Below, in pieces: positions 36,903-46,340 of a DNA stretch of 63,334 bases; position 1 is the stretch's first letter; each line of letters begins with the position of its first letter. The notes below the pieces were generated by a model. It was given only the letters and a program-made list of their open reading frames with translations. It had not been told where the DNA came from and made no database searches. The DNA is from Kocuria atrinae C3-8 (GTDB lineage: Bacteria; Actinomycetota; Actinomycetes; Actinomycetales; Micrococcaceae), in NCBI RefSeq assembly GCF_000286355.1, contig NZ_AJXN01000028.1, positions 1 through 63,334 on the forward strand. The letters are read 5' to 3'. The position numbers and the translations under genes were made by a program.

Positions 36903-38855
36903 ATGTCTCAGGACTCAAACGCATCGGAACAGCGCACGTACGCGCCCAGCCAGGAATTTGCCGCGCAGGCGAACGCCACCGCAGAGCTGTACCAGCAGGC
37001 TGAGGATCAGGGTGAGGAGTTCTGGGCGAACCAGGCCCGCGATCTACTGAGCTGGTCCACCCCGTTCAACTCGGTCCTGGACTGGTCCAATCCGCCGTTC
37101 GCCAAGTGGTTCGAGGACGGCAAGCTCAACGCCGCCTACAACGCCGTGGACCGTCACGTGGAGGCCGGCAACGGCGATCGCGTGGCCCTGCACTTCGAGG
37201 GCGAGCCCGGTGACAGCAAGTCCTACACCTACTCGGAGCTCAAGGACGAGGTCTCCAAGGCCGCCAACGCCATGGAAGCTCTGGGTGTCTCCAAGGGCGA
37301 CCGCGTGGCCGTGTACATGCCCATGATCGCGGAAGCCGTCATCACCATGCTGGCCTGCGCCCGTATCGGTGCCATCCACTCCGTGGTCTTCGGCGGCTTC
37401 TCCGCAGACGCCCTGCGCTCCCGCATTGACGACGGCGAGGCCAAGCTCGTGGTCACCGCGGACGGTTCCTACCGCCGTGGCAAGCCCACCCAGCTCAAGC
37501 CCGCCGTGGACGAGGCCCTGTCCAAGGGTGGCGAGTCCGTCAAGCACGTGCTCGTGGTCAAGCGCAACGGCAGCGACGTTCCCTTCGAGAACGGCCGTGA
37601 CGTGTGGTGGCACGAGGCTCTCGAAGCCGCAAGCACCGAGCACACCCCTTCCGAGCAGGGTGCTGAAGATCCCCTGTTCATCCTCTACACCTCCGGCACC
37701 ACCGGTAAGCCCAAGGGCATCCTGCACACCACCGGCGGTTACCTGACCCAGGCTGCCTTCACTCACAAGAACGTCTTCGACCTCAAGCCCGAGACGGACG
37801 TGTACTGGTGCACCGCGGACGTCGGGTGGGTCACCGGCCACACCTACATCGCCTACGGTCCGCTGCTCAACGGCGCCACCCAGGTGATCTACGAAGGCAC
37901 CCCGGATTCCCCGCACCGCGGCCGCTTCTGGGAGATCGTGCAGAAGTACGGCGTGAGCATCCTCTACACCTCCCCCACCGCCATCCGCACCATGATGAAG
38001 TGGGGCGAGGACATCCCCGCCGAATTCGACCTCAGCACCCTGCGCCTGCTGGGGACCGTGGGCGAGGCCATCAACCCGGAGGCGTGGACCTGGTTCCACA
38101 AGCACATCGGTGGCGGCAAGTGCCCCATCGTGGACACCTGGTGGCAGACCGAGACCGGCGCCATCATGATCTCCCCGCTGCCGGGCGTGACCGAGGCCAA
38201 GCCGGGTTCGGCACAGATCCCGCTGCCGGGTATCGCCGTGGACGTCGTGGACGACGCCGGCAATTCCCTGCCCAACGAGACCGACGGTTTCCTGGTCGTC
38301 CGCAAGCCGTGGCCGTCCATGCTGCGCACCATCTGGGGTGACGACGATCGCTTCGTCAACACCTACTGGGCCCAGTTCGGCGACAAGTACTTTGCCGGTG
38401 ACGGCGCCAAGCGCGACGCCGACGGCGACGTTTGGATCCTGGGTCGCGTGGACGACGTCATGAACGTGTCCGGCCACCGTCTCTCCACCCCGGAGATCGA
38501 GTCCGCTCTGGTGTCCCACCCGTCCGTGGCCGAGGCCGCAGTGGTGGGTGCCGCGGACGAGACCACCGGTCAGGCAGTGTTCGCGTTCGTCATCCTCTCG
38601 GACCAGGCGACCTCCGAAGGCCGCGACCAGGCTGAACTCTCCGAAGAGATCCGCGCTCACGTGGGCAAGGAGATCTCCCCGATTGCCAAGCCCAAGAAAG
38701 TCCTGATCGTCCCCGAGCTGCCCAAGACCCGCTCCGGCAAGATCATGCGCCGCCTCCTCAAGGACGTGGCCGAGGATCGTCCCGTGGGCGACGTGTCCAC
38801 GCTCGCGGACCAGACGGTCATGCAGCAGATCGTGGATTCGCTCGGCGCCAAGTAG
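36903..38855 (+). CDS. acs: Acetyl-CoA synthetase
   Basis: Activates acetate to acetyl-CoA through acetyl-AMP. Intact, 650 residues. The AMP-binding P-loop is YTSGTTGKPKGILHTTGGY, then WWQTETGAIMISPLPG, GRVDDVMNVSGHR, and the C-terminal KTRSGKIMRRLLKD, whose first-listed SGK lysine is the residue acetylated and deacetylated in well-studied homologues (AcuC is a known deacetylase partner; acuC is at 9-10 kb). ATG 36903 follows AAGGAG. Confidence 0.97.
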   Translation: MSQDSNASEQRTYAPSQEFAAQANATAELYQQAEDQGEEFWANQARDLLSWSTPFNSVLDWSNPPFAKWFEDGKLNAAYNAVDRHVEAGNGDRVALHFEGEPGDSKSYTYSELKDEVSKAANAMEALGVSKGDRVAVYMPMIAEAVITMLACARIGAIHSVVFGGFSADALRSRIDDGEAKLVVTADGSYRRGKPTQLKPAVDEALSKGGESVKHVLVVKRNGSDVPFENGRDVWWHEALEAASTEHTPSEQGAEDPLFILYTSGTTGKPKGILHTTGGYLTQAAFTHKNVFDLKPETDVYWCTADVGWVTGHTYIAYGPLLNGATQVIYEGTPDSPHRGRFWEIVQKYGVSILYTSPTAIRTMMKWGEDIPAEFDLSTLRLLGTVGEAINPEAWTWFHKHIGGGKCPIVDTWWQTETGAIMISPLPGVTEAKPGSAQIPLPGIAVDVVDDAGNSLPNETDGFLVVRKPWPSMLRTIWGDDDRFVNTYWAQFGDKYFAGDGAKRDADGDVWILGRVDDVMNVSGHRLSTPEIESALVSHPSVAEAAVVGAADETTGQAVFAFVILSDQATSEGRDQAELSEEIRAHVGKEISPIAKPKKVLIVPELPKTRSGKIMRRLLKDVAEDRPVGDVSTLADQTVMQQIVDSLGAK

Positions 38856-38877
38856 CCGTTCGCTTTCATCGACCGCC

Positions 38878-38924
38878 GACGCCGCTCGGTGACCTTTCGT
38901 CCGAAACGGTCGCCGAGCGGCGTC
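38878..38924 (+). terminator. Strong stem-loop after acs
   Basis: GACGCCGCTCGGTGACC pairs with GGTCGCCGAGCGGCGTC (17 bp, one wobble pair) around a 13-base loop, 23 bp past the acs stop. There is no T-run after it, so it may act as a Rho-assisted terminator or transcript-end stabiliser. Confidence 0.6.
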
Positions 38925-38953
38925 GTCGCGTTGAAGTCGTGTTGAATGGGTCC

Positions 38954-39418
38954 ATGAGCGAGCTTCCCATCTTCGTGTTGAACGGCCCCAACCTGAACAC
39001 CCTCGGAACACGCAAGCCCGAGATCTACGGCCACACCACGCTGGCGGACGTTGAAGCCAACGTGCGCGCCAAGGCCTCCGAGTTCGGACTGGACGTGGTC
39101 TTCGAACAGTCCAACTACGAGGGCCAGATCGTCGAGTGGATCCAGCGGGCACGCACCGAGGCCTGCGGAATCGTGATCAACCCCGCGGCCCTCACCCACT
39201 ACTCGATCGCCGTGCACGACGCGCTGGAAATGTGTGAGATCCCCATCGTGGAGGTGCACATCTCCAACGTGCACAAGCGCGAATCCTTCCGCCACGTCTC
39301 CTTCGTCTCCCCGCAGGCCACGGCCGTCATCGCCGGTGCCGGTGTACTCGGGTACGAGTTGGGCGTGCAGGTAGTGGCCAATGAATTGAACAAGACGTCA
39401 TCGAAGTCGACCAGTTAG
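38954..39418 (+). CDS. aroQ: 3-dehydroquinate dehydratase, type II
   Basis: Third step of the shikimate pathway. Intact, 154 residues. The signature VLNGPNLNTLGTRKPEIYG holds the active-site loop (conserved Arg and Tyr), followed by SNYEGQIVEWI, VINPAALTHYSIAVHDAL (Asn/His region) and VEVHISNVHKRESFRHVSF. It is separated from other aro genes here. ATG 38954 is used; a longer frame begins at 38939. Confidence 0.95.
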   Translation: MSELPIFVLNGPNLNTLGTRKPEIYGHTTLADVEANVRAKASEFGLDVVFEQSNYEGQIVEWIQRARTEACGIVINPAALTHYSIAVHDALEMCEIPIVEVHISNVHKRESFRHVSFVSPQATAVIAGAGVLGYELGVQVVANELNKTSSKSTS

Positions 39419-39426
39419 GCCCCTCC

Positions 39427-40250
39427 ATGACCTCCGCTGAGCACCGCTCCTCCGACGCTCTGATCTACGGGCGCATCGACGAATCCTTCCACCAGGTGGC
39501 CGCCGCCTTGGTGGAGGAGGTCCTGCTGCGGCTGGGCCACACGGTGGATGTGGTCGAGGGGCCACACCCGGAGATGTACCCGCAGCTGGCGGCCGGTGAC
39601 ATGGATCTGTTCGCGGACGCGTGGCTGCCCGGCGGGCACGAGGTGTACTGGGACCAGGTCAAAGACACTGCAGTGGAAGCACCGTGCTCTACGAGGGCTG
39701 CATGTTCTACTGGGCCGTTCCGGCCTACATCCCGGAGGATGTGGTCTCCTCGCTCGAGGACCTGGCAAAGCCCGAGGTGGCCGAGCGGATGACCACGCTC
39801 ACGGTTCAGGGCACCACTCCGGGCGCGGGACTCACCATGCGGTCCGAGAAACTCATCGAGTCCTACGGCCTGGCCGCTGTGGGCTGGCACCAGGAAATGG
39901 GTGACTTGCAGGCCATCATCGACACCGTGAACCAGCGGATGAACGCCGGGGATTGGTTCGCCACTCCCCTGTGGCAGCCGCAGTACCTCAACGACGTGTA
40001 CGAACTGCGCCCGCTGGCCGATCCGCTTGGAGCGTTCCCGGAGCCGGATCGTGCGTCACTCTTGGCGTATCGGCAGAGCTGGGAGAACTTGCCGGAGGAG
40101 ACCCGCCGCGTGGTGTCCCGGATCAACTACCCGCTGGCGGCCGTCAATGAAATGGACCGCGCCGTGAACCTCGACGGTAAGGATCCGCTGCAGGCTGCCC
40201 GCGAGTGGATGGAGCGCAACCCGGAGACGGTCAATGCCTGGTTCGCCTGA
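39427..40250 (+). CDS. Glycine betaine/proline-type substrate-binding domain protein without signal peptide, frame broken
   Basis: OpuAC/ProX-fold domain: IYGRIDESFHQVAAALVEEVLLRLGHTVDVVEG, AAGDMDLFADAWLPGGHEVYW, GCMFYWAVPAYIPEDVVSS and GDWFATPLWQPQYLNDVYELRPL. The ligand-cage tryptophans are present. No signal peptide or lipobox is visible, because the fold begins within 15 residues of ATG 39427, and no permease or ATPase lies nearby. The frame breaks near 39680 (GTGGAAG-CACCGTG lacks one G; restored reading DTAVEGTVLYEG or similar). It starts 9 bp after aroQ. Confidence 0.8.
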
Positions 40251-40268
40251 TAACTACTGATCAGGAGA

Positions 40269-41443
40269 TCACGCATTCACCCGTGGAGATGGGAGCGGTG
40301 GAGCCGCCGGCGCTTCCAGGATGTTGGTGACCTGCTCCATCGGGATCGCGTAGCCGGCCTCGCCCTCAACGGCCTTGGCGAAGATCACGCCCACCACGTT
40401 GCCGTTGGCATCCAGCATGGGCCCACCCGAGTTGCCCTGCTCCACGCGACCGGCGATCTGGATGATGCTGCGAGACAGAGTGGCGCCGGTGGTGACGTTC
40501 TGCACGGGCGCGAATGCTTCACCCTGGATGGTGGCCGGTCGCACGGTATACGGACCGCCCAGCGGGTAGCCCGCGAAGGACACCTGCTGACCACGCTCCA
40601 CAGAATTACTCAGCGGCAAAGGTGCCTCGGCAGATCGGGAGCGTAGAGCACGGCGAGGTCCGAAGCGTCGTCGTACTGGACGGCGTGGGCCTGGTAGACG
40701 CGGCCGTCGCGGGTCTGGACCACGGGCTGATCAACACCCGCGACCACGTGCGCGTTGGTGACCACCAAACCGGAGGCCGCCACAAAGCCTGAGCCCGTTT
40801 GGTTCTGGGCGCACTGATCGGCCGTGCCGTAGACCTGCACCACGGACTGGCCGGCGGCCTCGACCGCATTGGAGTCGGTGGTCTGTTCGGGCTGGGGAGC
40901 GTCCTCGACCGGGAAGAGCAGGGAATCGAGCTGACGGATCCCCTGCGAACCGGCCACGGCGTCGCGGGTTTCGGTCATGGCCTCACGCACGGGCTCTGGT
41001 GTGTAGCGCTCAATGGCGCGCAGCACCGAGGATCCCGCTACCTGTTGAGAGAGCTGGGGCATGCCCAACTGGCCGACCAGGGAACCCAGAAGCGCGAGAA
41101 CGATGGCAGCCACAGCCACGTTGAGTGCGCCACCGCCGATGCGGTCCAACACACCCAACCCTGTCTTTTCGGTGAGACGCGCCAGATAGTTCCCCACGAT
41201 CCCGCCGAGAATTTGCCCCAGGACCAAAAGCCCCAGAACGGTGACGAGAACAAACGGAATCCGCAGTTCAGAACCCACCTGCGACGAGATCCACGGGCCC
41301 GCCCAGAAGGCGGCGACCGCGCCCAGCACAAAGCCCACCAGAGCGGCGAGGGAGCGGAAGAAACCCCTGGACAGCCCAGCGATCAGGTAGCCCACCAGCA
41401 CCATCACCAAGATGATGTCCAGCAGATTGAGGGCCAGGTTCAT
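40269..41443 (-). CDS. MarP-like periplasmic serine protease with CvpA-type membrane domain, frame broken
   Basis: The N-terminal half has four membrane helices of the colicin V production type (LDIILVMVLVGYLIAGLSRGFFRSLAALVG...). The C-terminal half is a trypsin-like protease with the triad His in VVTNAHVVAG, Asp in DDASDLAVL and Ser in VEQGNSGGPML. This layout matches mycobacterial MarP (Rv3671c), needed for acid and oxidative stress tolerance. The frame breaks near 40625 (CCGAG-GCACC lacks one G) between DLP and PLPLSNSVERG. In mycobacteria marP also lies near crp and nth, as here. Confidence 0.9.
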
Positions 41444-41621
41444 GTACGTCCTTCGAGGTCGCGCCGCAGACCGCGGGCGGTAGACAAGTAGTTAGTGAGC
41501 TTAGGGGCCGGGTCTGAGAAAATCGTGAAACCAGGCCGTGCGTTACGCTGATCACGGACCGTCATAAACCCGTCACACGTTGCGTTCACACTCAGCGCAA
41601 GGGCTTGTCAGCCCCGACAAG

Positions 41622-41637
41622 TGTGAAACTCGTTACG
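41622..41637 (+). promoter_or_regulatory. Possible GlxR/Crp autoregulatory half-site upstream of crp
   Basis: TGTGAAACTCGTTACG has a perfect TGTGA half and a poor second half. It lies 57 bp before the crp start and overlaps a candidate -10 (TACGAT, 41634-41639). glxR autoregulation is known in Corynebacterium; this site is weak on its own. Confidence 0.3.
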
Positions 41638-41693
41638 ATGGTGACAAATAGCGCCCTCCGCTGGCGCACCCCCAACTGTTGAGGAGAACCACC

Positions 41694-42371
41694 TTGGATA
41701 CCGACGTCCTCCGCCGCGCCCCACTGTTTGCTTCACTGGACGATGAGGCTTTTTCCGCGCTGACCGAGGAGATCACCGAGGTTGACCTCTCCCGCGGCTC
41801 CGCCCTCTTCTACGAAGGCGATCCCGGAGATCAGCTCTACTTCATCATTTCCGGCAAGATCAAGCTCGGCCGCACCGCCAGCGACGGCCGCGAGAACCTG
41901 GTGGCCATCATGGGCCCGGGCGAAATCTTCGGCGAGATGGCGCTGTTCGACCCGAGCCCCCGCTCCACGTCAGCCACCGCGGTGTCCGAAACTCGCCTGG
42001 CCGGCCTGAAGCACGAGAACCTGCGCAAGGTCATCACCCGCTCTCCCGAGGTTTCGGCCCAGCTGCTGCAGGCTCTGGCTCGCCGCTTGCGCCGTACCAA
42101 CGAGAACCTGGCCGATCTGGTCTTCTCGGACGTTCCCGGTCGCGTAGCCAAGGCTCTGCTGGACCTCGCCGACCGCTTCGGCCGCCCCGCCACGGACGGC
42201 ATCCTGGTGGCTCACGAGCTCACCCAGGAAGAACTGGCTCAGCTCGTGGGCGCGTCCCGCGAAACCGTGAACAAGGCGCTGGCCGAGTTCGTGCAGCGCG
42301 GTTGGATCCGCCTGGAGGCCCGCGCCGTGGTCATCCTGGACCTGCAGCGCCTCAAGCAGCGTTCCCGCTAG
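41694..42371 (+). CDS. crp: Crp/Fnr-family regulator, GlxR-like
   Basis: Global cAMP-responsive regulator. 225 residues from TTG 41694, chosen because GAGGAG lies 8 bases upstream; the residues DTDVLRRAPLFASLDDEAF then match the family start. The cyclic nucleotide domain has GEIFGEMALFDPSPRSTSATA (cAMP phosphate-binding cassette), and the winged helix is LTQEELAQLVGASRETVNKALAEFVQRGWI. Intact. A strong terminator follows. Its location beside marP- and nth-type genes is conserved in actinobacteria. Confidence 0.94.
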   Translation: MDTDVLRRAPLFASLDDEAFSALTEEITEVDLSRGSALFYEGDPGDQLYFIISGKIKLGRTASDGRENLVAIMGPGEIFGEMALFDPSPRSTSATAVSETRLAGLKHENLRKVITRSPEVSAQLLQALARRLRRTNENLADLVFSDVPGRVAKALLDLADRFGRPATDGILVAHELTQEELAQLVGASRETVNKALAEFVQRGWIRLEARAVVILDLQRLKQRSR

Positions 42372-42415
42372 GACTTCAGCGCGGCGGTCGCGTTTCGCGC
42401 ACCGCCCCGCCGACG

Positions 42416-42450
42416 ACGCCGCGGTACCCACTCGGGTGCCGCGGCGTTTT
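42416..42450 (+). terminator. Rho-independent terminator of crp
   Basis: ACGCCGCGGTACCC and GGGTGCCGCGGCGT form a 14-bp stem (one wobble pair) with loop ACTC, followed by TTTTC. It lies between convergent crp and the Nudix gene. Confidence 0.85.
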
Positions 42451-43388
42451 CAGTTGTTCAGTACGAGCACCGGGTCCCCGTTGCGGACCTCCAACGAGGG
42501 AGTCTGCACGGTCATGTCCCGGCGTGCGCTGAGGAATGCGATCGACGAGCTCGACGCCGCGATCATGCGCAGAATCGTCTGGACGCCCGGGGTGGCCACT
42601 TCACCGAGGTTGAATTCTTGGCCCGAAGCTTCACGCTCGTCATTCCGATCATTACCGTGCTCGGCGAACAAGGCAGGCACCGCGGTGCCGTGAGGGTCTT
42701 CGAGCAAGATTTTCGCGTCCACCCACCCCAACCACGACTTCTTGGTCCGGGTTTTCAGAGGTGAGCATCGCTGCCCCACGGGAAGCACCGCGGCGAAGTA
42801 TCTGAGGTCCACGCGCTGGTGGACAAAGTCGGAGGTCATCCAGCGTGCCAGGGGGCGCAGGAGTTCAGATCTGAAGGCGAACACCCTGTTGGACAGCACT
42901 TCCGCGAAGGAGATGTCCAGGTCGGACAGTTGTTCTCGCGCGAGCATCCAATCGGCGCCGTCCACGTGTTCGGCTATCCCGTCGCCTTCGGAACCGGCAA
43001 AGAGCAGGCCGGTCTCCACGAACACGCTGCGTGCGGCGGCCACCACCGCGCGGCGTGCCAGACCGATGTCATCCGAACCGAGTTTCTTGCCCCACTCCGT
43101 GGGCCGGGGCCCGGACCAGGTGAGCGGTTCGTCGTCGCTGGGTTCCAGAAGGCCTCCCGGGAAGGACAGTTGCCCGAAGGACGGACGATCCGGGCGGAAC
43201 ATCATGAGCGCCTCGAGGCCGTGATCACCGTCTCTGACCACGACAACGGAGGCCGCGTGCCTGGGGGCCGAGCCGTGGATGCCCACGCCCCGATCCAACC
43301 AGGCCAACGCGGCCTTTCGATGTGCCTGCGGAACGTGGAACAGCCGTTCCGAGGATCCGCGGGCGGTCGTTCTAGCTGAACACGACAA
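42450..43388 (-). CDS. Nudix-domain hydrolase (NUDT19-like), degenerate box
   Basis: About 312 residues. The core is ASVVVVRDG...ALMMFRPDRPSFGQLSFPGGLLEPSDDE and AARSVFVETGLLF. The Nudix box is reduced (AARSVFVETGLL; the first Glu of REUXEE is Val), as in NUDT19/acyl-CoA-type actinobacterial members next to marP and crp. The start is uncertain: TTG 43388 overlaps the RidA stop by 17 bp, and no better start is seen before HRKAALAWLDRG. Intact. Confidence 0.78.
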   Translation of the reverse strand: MSCSARTTARGSSERLFHVPQAHRKAALAWLDRGVGIHGSAPRHAASVVVVRDGDHGLEALMMFRPDRPSFGQLSFPGGLLEPSDDEPLTWSGPRPTEWGKKLGSDDIGLARRAVVAAARSVFVETGLLFAGSEGDGIAEHVDGADWMLAREQLSDLDISFAEVLSNRVFAFRSELLRPLARWMTSDFVHQRVDLRYFAAVLPVGQRCSPLKTRTKKSWLGWVDAKILLEDPHGTAVPALFAEHGNDRNDEREASGQEFNLGEVATPGVQTILRMIAASSSSIAFLSARRDMTVQTPSLEVRNGDPVLVLNN

Positions 43389-43851
43389 TCAGTTCGACCT
43401 CCACGGGCGAGTTCAGTGGCAGCACACTCACGCCCACTGCCGACCGGGCGTGTTTGCCCTTCTCGCCAAAGATGTCACCCAGAAGCGTGGACGCGCCGTC
43501 GATCACGCCGGGCTGACCGTAGAAATCGGAGGCGGACGCCACGAACCCGGTGACCTTAACGACCCGGACCACACGGTCCAGGTCTTCGATCTGGGCCTTC
43601 ACGGCGGCCACTGCGTTGAGCGCGGAACGGGCGGCCAACTCCTTGGCGCGCTCCGGACTGACGTGGTTCTCACCCTCGGTCTCGCTCACCACACCCTTGG
43701 CGGGCAGGGCGCCGTCGATGAACGGCAGCTGACCGGCGGTGTAGACGTACTTGCCGGAGACCGCCGCCGGCGCATAAGCCGCCACCGGTGCGGCGACCTC
43801 GGGCAGGGTGAGGCCTAGTTCTTCAATGCGTTCTTCAATCGAGCTGCTCAT
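43372..43851 (-). CDS. RidA/YjgF-family protein
   Basis: Putative enamine/imine deaminase protecting PLP enzymes. 159 residues from ATG 43851. The pattern YVYTAGQLPFIDG, SALNAVAAVKAQIEDLDRVVRVVKVTGFV and HARSAVGVSVLPLNSPVEVELIVVF (catalytic Arg in HARSAV, Glu in VEVELI) is that of the family. It is the longer 150-160-residue subgroup rather than the archetypal 130-residue RidA. Confidence 0.9.
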   Translation of the reverse strand: MSSSIEERIEELGLTLPEVAAPVAAYAPAAVSGKYVYTAGQLPFIDGALPAKGVVSETEGENHVSPERAKELAARSALNAVAAVKAQIEDLDRVVRVVKVTGFVASASDFYGQPGVIDGASTLLGDIFGEKGKHARSAVGVSVLPLNSPVEVELIVVFS

Positions 43852-43882
43852 TGTTCTGGGTGGCCCTTTCGATGCAGGTCGA

Positions 43883-44077
43883 CTAGTTCTTGGGTCGCTT
43901 GAAATAGGCGATGGGGTTGGTCTGGACGGGTGCGTTGACGTTGGCGGCCGGAACATCGGCGGCCTGCGTGCCCGGCAGGACGGTCACCAACTCCCAGCCA
44001 TCGTCACCCCAGTTGTCGAGGATCTGCTTTGTAGCGTGGATCATGAGCGGAACGGTTGCATACTCCCAAGTGGTCAT
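43883..44077 (-). CDS. DUF4177-type small protein
   Basis: 64 residues from ATG 44077, preceded by AGGGTGGTG. MTTWEYATVPLM and ILDNWGDDGWELVTVLPG are typical of short actinobacterial DUF4177 proteins found between RidA and penicillin-binding protein genes. Function unknown. Confidence 0.82.
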   Translation of the reverse strand: MTTWEYATVPLMIHATKQILDNWGDDGWELVTVLPGTQAADVPAANVNAPVQTNPIAYFKRPKN

Positions 44078-44181
44078 GATCACCACCCTAGTGCCAGCCC
44101 CCGGTTGTGTCCGTCCAAAGTTTGCTGACGAACCACTGTGACAGTGCTCTCGGGTGCACCCTTGCTCCCAGTCCTGGCTTG

Positions 44182-44187
44182 TACACT
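44182..44187 (+). promoter_or_regulatory. Candidate -10 element of a leaderless penicillin-binding protein transcript
   Basis: TACACT sits 7 bases before the ATG at 44194 and no Shine-Dalgarno sequence precedes that ATG, the arrangement of leaderless genes in actinobacteria. No convincing -35. Confidence 0.4.
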
Positions 44188-44193
44188 GGCGCA

Positions 44194-46335
44194 ATGGCAT
44201 CACGCAAGAATTCGGACTCTGAGTCCACCTCGGTCTTCGGCAACGTTGTGGCCTTCATCGCCACCGCAGTAGTCGCAGGCATCGTGGCAGCAGGGTTACT
44301 CGTTCCGCCCGCGGCAGCAGTCGGCATGGCTTCCAACGCTTCCATCGGCTGGTTCAAGTCCCTCCCGGATGAGATGGAGATGGGACCGCTGTCCCGTTCG
44401 TCCACCGTGGTCGCTCGCGACGGAACCGAAATTGCCACCTTCTTCGCTCAGAACCGTGAACCGGTCGAGCTGAAGGACATGTCTCCGAACATGCAGGCCG
44501 CCATCCTGGCCATTGAGGACCGTGAGTTCTACAACCACGGTGGCGTGGATCCCGGCGGCATTGTGCGCGCCATGGGCAACAACATCTTGCGTCCCAGTGC
44601 CCGTCAGGGCGCTTCCACCATCACCCAGCAGTACGTGAACAACCTGCTCATCGACCAGCAGGTTCGTGCCGGCGAACAGGCCAGCACCATTGGCGCGGAC
44701 AAGGGCGTGGTGGACAAGATCAAGGAGATCAAACTCGCGCTGTCCATGGAACAGGAAATGTCCAAGGACGAGATCCTGGAGGGTTACCTGAACATCGTGT
44801 TGTTCGGTGGCCAGAACTACGGCGTTGAGGCAGCTGCCCAGTACTTCTGGGGTATCCCCGCCTCCGAGCTGAACATCCAGCAGTCGGCGACACTGGCCGG
44901 AATGGTTCAGTCCCCCAACTACTACAACCCGCAGGTCAACCCGGAAGCCTCCGAACAGCGCCGCAACCTGGTGCTGGACACCATGCTGCAGACCGGTGCC
45001 ATCAACGAGCAGCAGCATGATCAGGCGGTAGCGGCTCCCCTGGATCTGGACATCCACGCGAGCAACTCCGGCTGTACCGCTGCGGCAACCGCCCCGTACT
45101 TCTGCGACTACGTGCAGAACGAGTTCATGCAGTCCGAGGCCTTCGGTGCCACCCCGGACGAGCGTTTGGCCACCCTGCAGCGCGGCGGCCTGACCATTCA
45201 CACCACGCTGGACATGAAGGCACAGCGCGTCGCCGAGCGCGAGGTCAACAACACCCAGCCGCGTGACAACAATCCGGACAACGTGTCCACCGCCCTGGTG
45301 TCCTTGGAGCCCGAGAACGGTCACATCGCGTCCATGGCCCAGAACACCTTCTATTCCGGTGCCGAGGGTGACTCCAACACCACCTACAACTTCAACGTGG
45401 ACACCACCATGGGTGGTGCCGGTGGCTTCCAGGTGGGCTCTACCTACAAGCCGCTCACCTTGGCTCAGTGGATCAACGCCGGCAAGGGTGTGAAGGCCAC
45501 CATAGACGCTCGCCGCACCCATTACCCCGCTGACTACCAGTGGCGCGCGTCCTGCCTGCCCGGCGGTGTGAAGTACGAGCCCGGCGACGACGGCAACGGC
45601 TTCGAGTTCCAGAACGCCGAGCGCGGCTACGAGCGCCAGATGCAGGTCGACTACGGTCTGTACAACTCGATCAACTCCGCACTGTTCGCCATGGCTGCTG
45701 ATCTGGACCTGTGCGACATCGGCAAGATCTCCGAGGACCTGGGCATCCACGACGGCAAGACCGGCGATCCCGTGGACACCACCATCCTGTCCTCGCTGCT
45801 GGGTGGTTCCGTGGACATCGCTCCCATGACCATGGCGCGCGCGTTCTCGGCCTTCGCCAACGACGGCGTGATGTGCGAGGTCCGCTCCATGACCAAGGTC
45901 GAGGACTTCACCGGCAAGACCTACGACGTTCCCGCGGACAAGTGCGAACGAGCCATCAAGGAAGAAGTGGCCCAGGGCGTGAACTACACCCTGAACCAGA
46001 CCTTGACCCGCGGTTCCGGTTGGCAGCGTGACATCGGACTGCCGGGGGCATCTGCAGCCAAGACCGGTACCACCGACAACTCCACCCAGACGTGGATGAT
46101 GGGCTACACCAAGGGCCTGTCCACCGCCTCGTGGGTCGGTAACTACGAGTTGGGCTCCCGTTCGTTGAACGGCCTGTCCATCGGCGGCCGCTCGGGTGGT
46201 ACTGACACCGACTGGGTGGACGGCTCCACGTACGCCGGTGCGCAGTGGCAGAACTACATGCGTGAAGTAGCCCGCGACTACGACACCTCGCAGTTCTCGG
46301 ATCCGCCCTCCCGCGTGCTGTCCACGAACAAGTGA
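44194..46335 (+). CDS. Bifunctional class A penicillin-binding protein
   Basis: Peptidoglycan glycosyltransferase/DD-transpeptidase. 713 residues from ATG 44194, with an N-terminal membrane anchor (VVAFIATAVVAGIVAAGLLVPP). Glycosyltransferase motifs: AIEDREFYNHGGVDPGGIVRA (catalytic Glu) and GASTITQQYVNNLL. Transpeptidase motifs: STYK in GSTYKPLTLAQW, SIN in YNSINSALF, and KTG in SAAKTGTTDNSTQTWMMGY. Intact, and homologous to PonA-type enzymes encoded upstream of YkuE-type phosphoesterases in actinobacteria. Confidence 0.96.
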   Translation: MASRKNSDSESTSVFGNVVAFIATAVVAGIVAAGLLVPPAAAVGMASNASIGWFKSLPDEMEMGPLSRSSTVVARDGTEIATFFAQNREPVELKDMSPNMQAAILAIEDREFYNHGGVDPGGIVRAMGNNILRPSARQGASTITQQYVNNLLIDQQVRAGEQASTIGADKGVVDKIKEIKLALSMEQEMSKDEILEGYLNIVLFGGQNYGVEAAAQYFWGIPASELNIQQSATLAGMVQSPNYYNPQVNPEASEQRRNLVLDTMLQTGAINEQQHDQAVAAPLDLDIHASNSGCTAAATAPYFCDYVQNEFMQSEAFGATPDERLATLQRGGLTIHTTLDMKAQRVAEREVNNTQPRDNNPDNVSTALVSLEPENGHIASMAQNTFYSGAEGDSNTTYNFNVDTTMGGAGGFQVGSTYKPLTLAQWINAGKGVKATIDARRTHYPADYQWRASCLPGGVKYEPGDDGNGFEFQNAERGYERQMQVDYGLYNSINSALFAMAADLDLCDIGKISEDLGIHDGKTGDPVDTTILSSLLGGSVDIAPMTMARAFSAFANDGVMCEVRSMTKVEDFTGKTYDVPADKCERAIKEEVAQGVNYTLNQTLTRGSGWQRDIGLPGASAAKTGTTDNSTQTWMMGYTKGLSTASWVGNYELGSRSLNGLSIGGRSGGTDTDWVDGSTYAGAQWQNYMREVARDYDTSQFSDPPSRVLSTNK

Positions 46336-46340
46336 GTTCC

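Noticed and set aside
37044-39152. 702-codon open frame antisense to acs
   Set aside because: It mirrors the acs codons; the acs reading is a complete, motif-perfect enzyme, and the antisense protein shows only His/Gly/Val-rich composition typical of GC-rich shadows.
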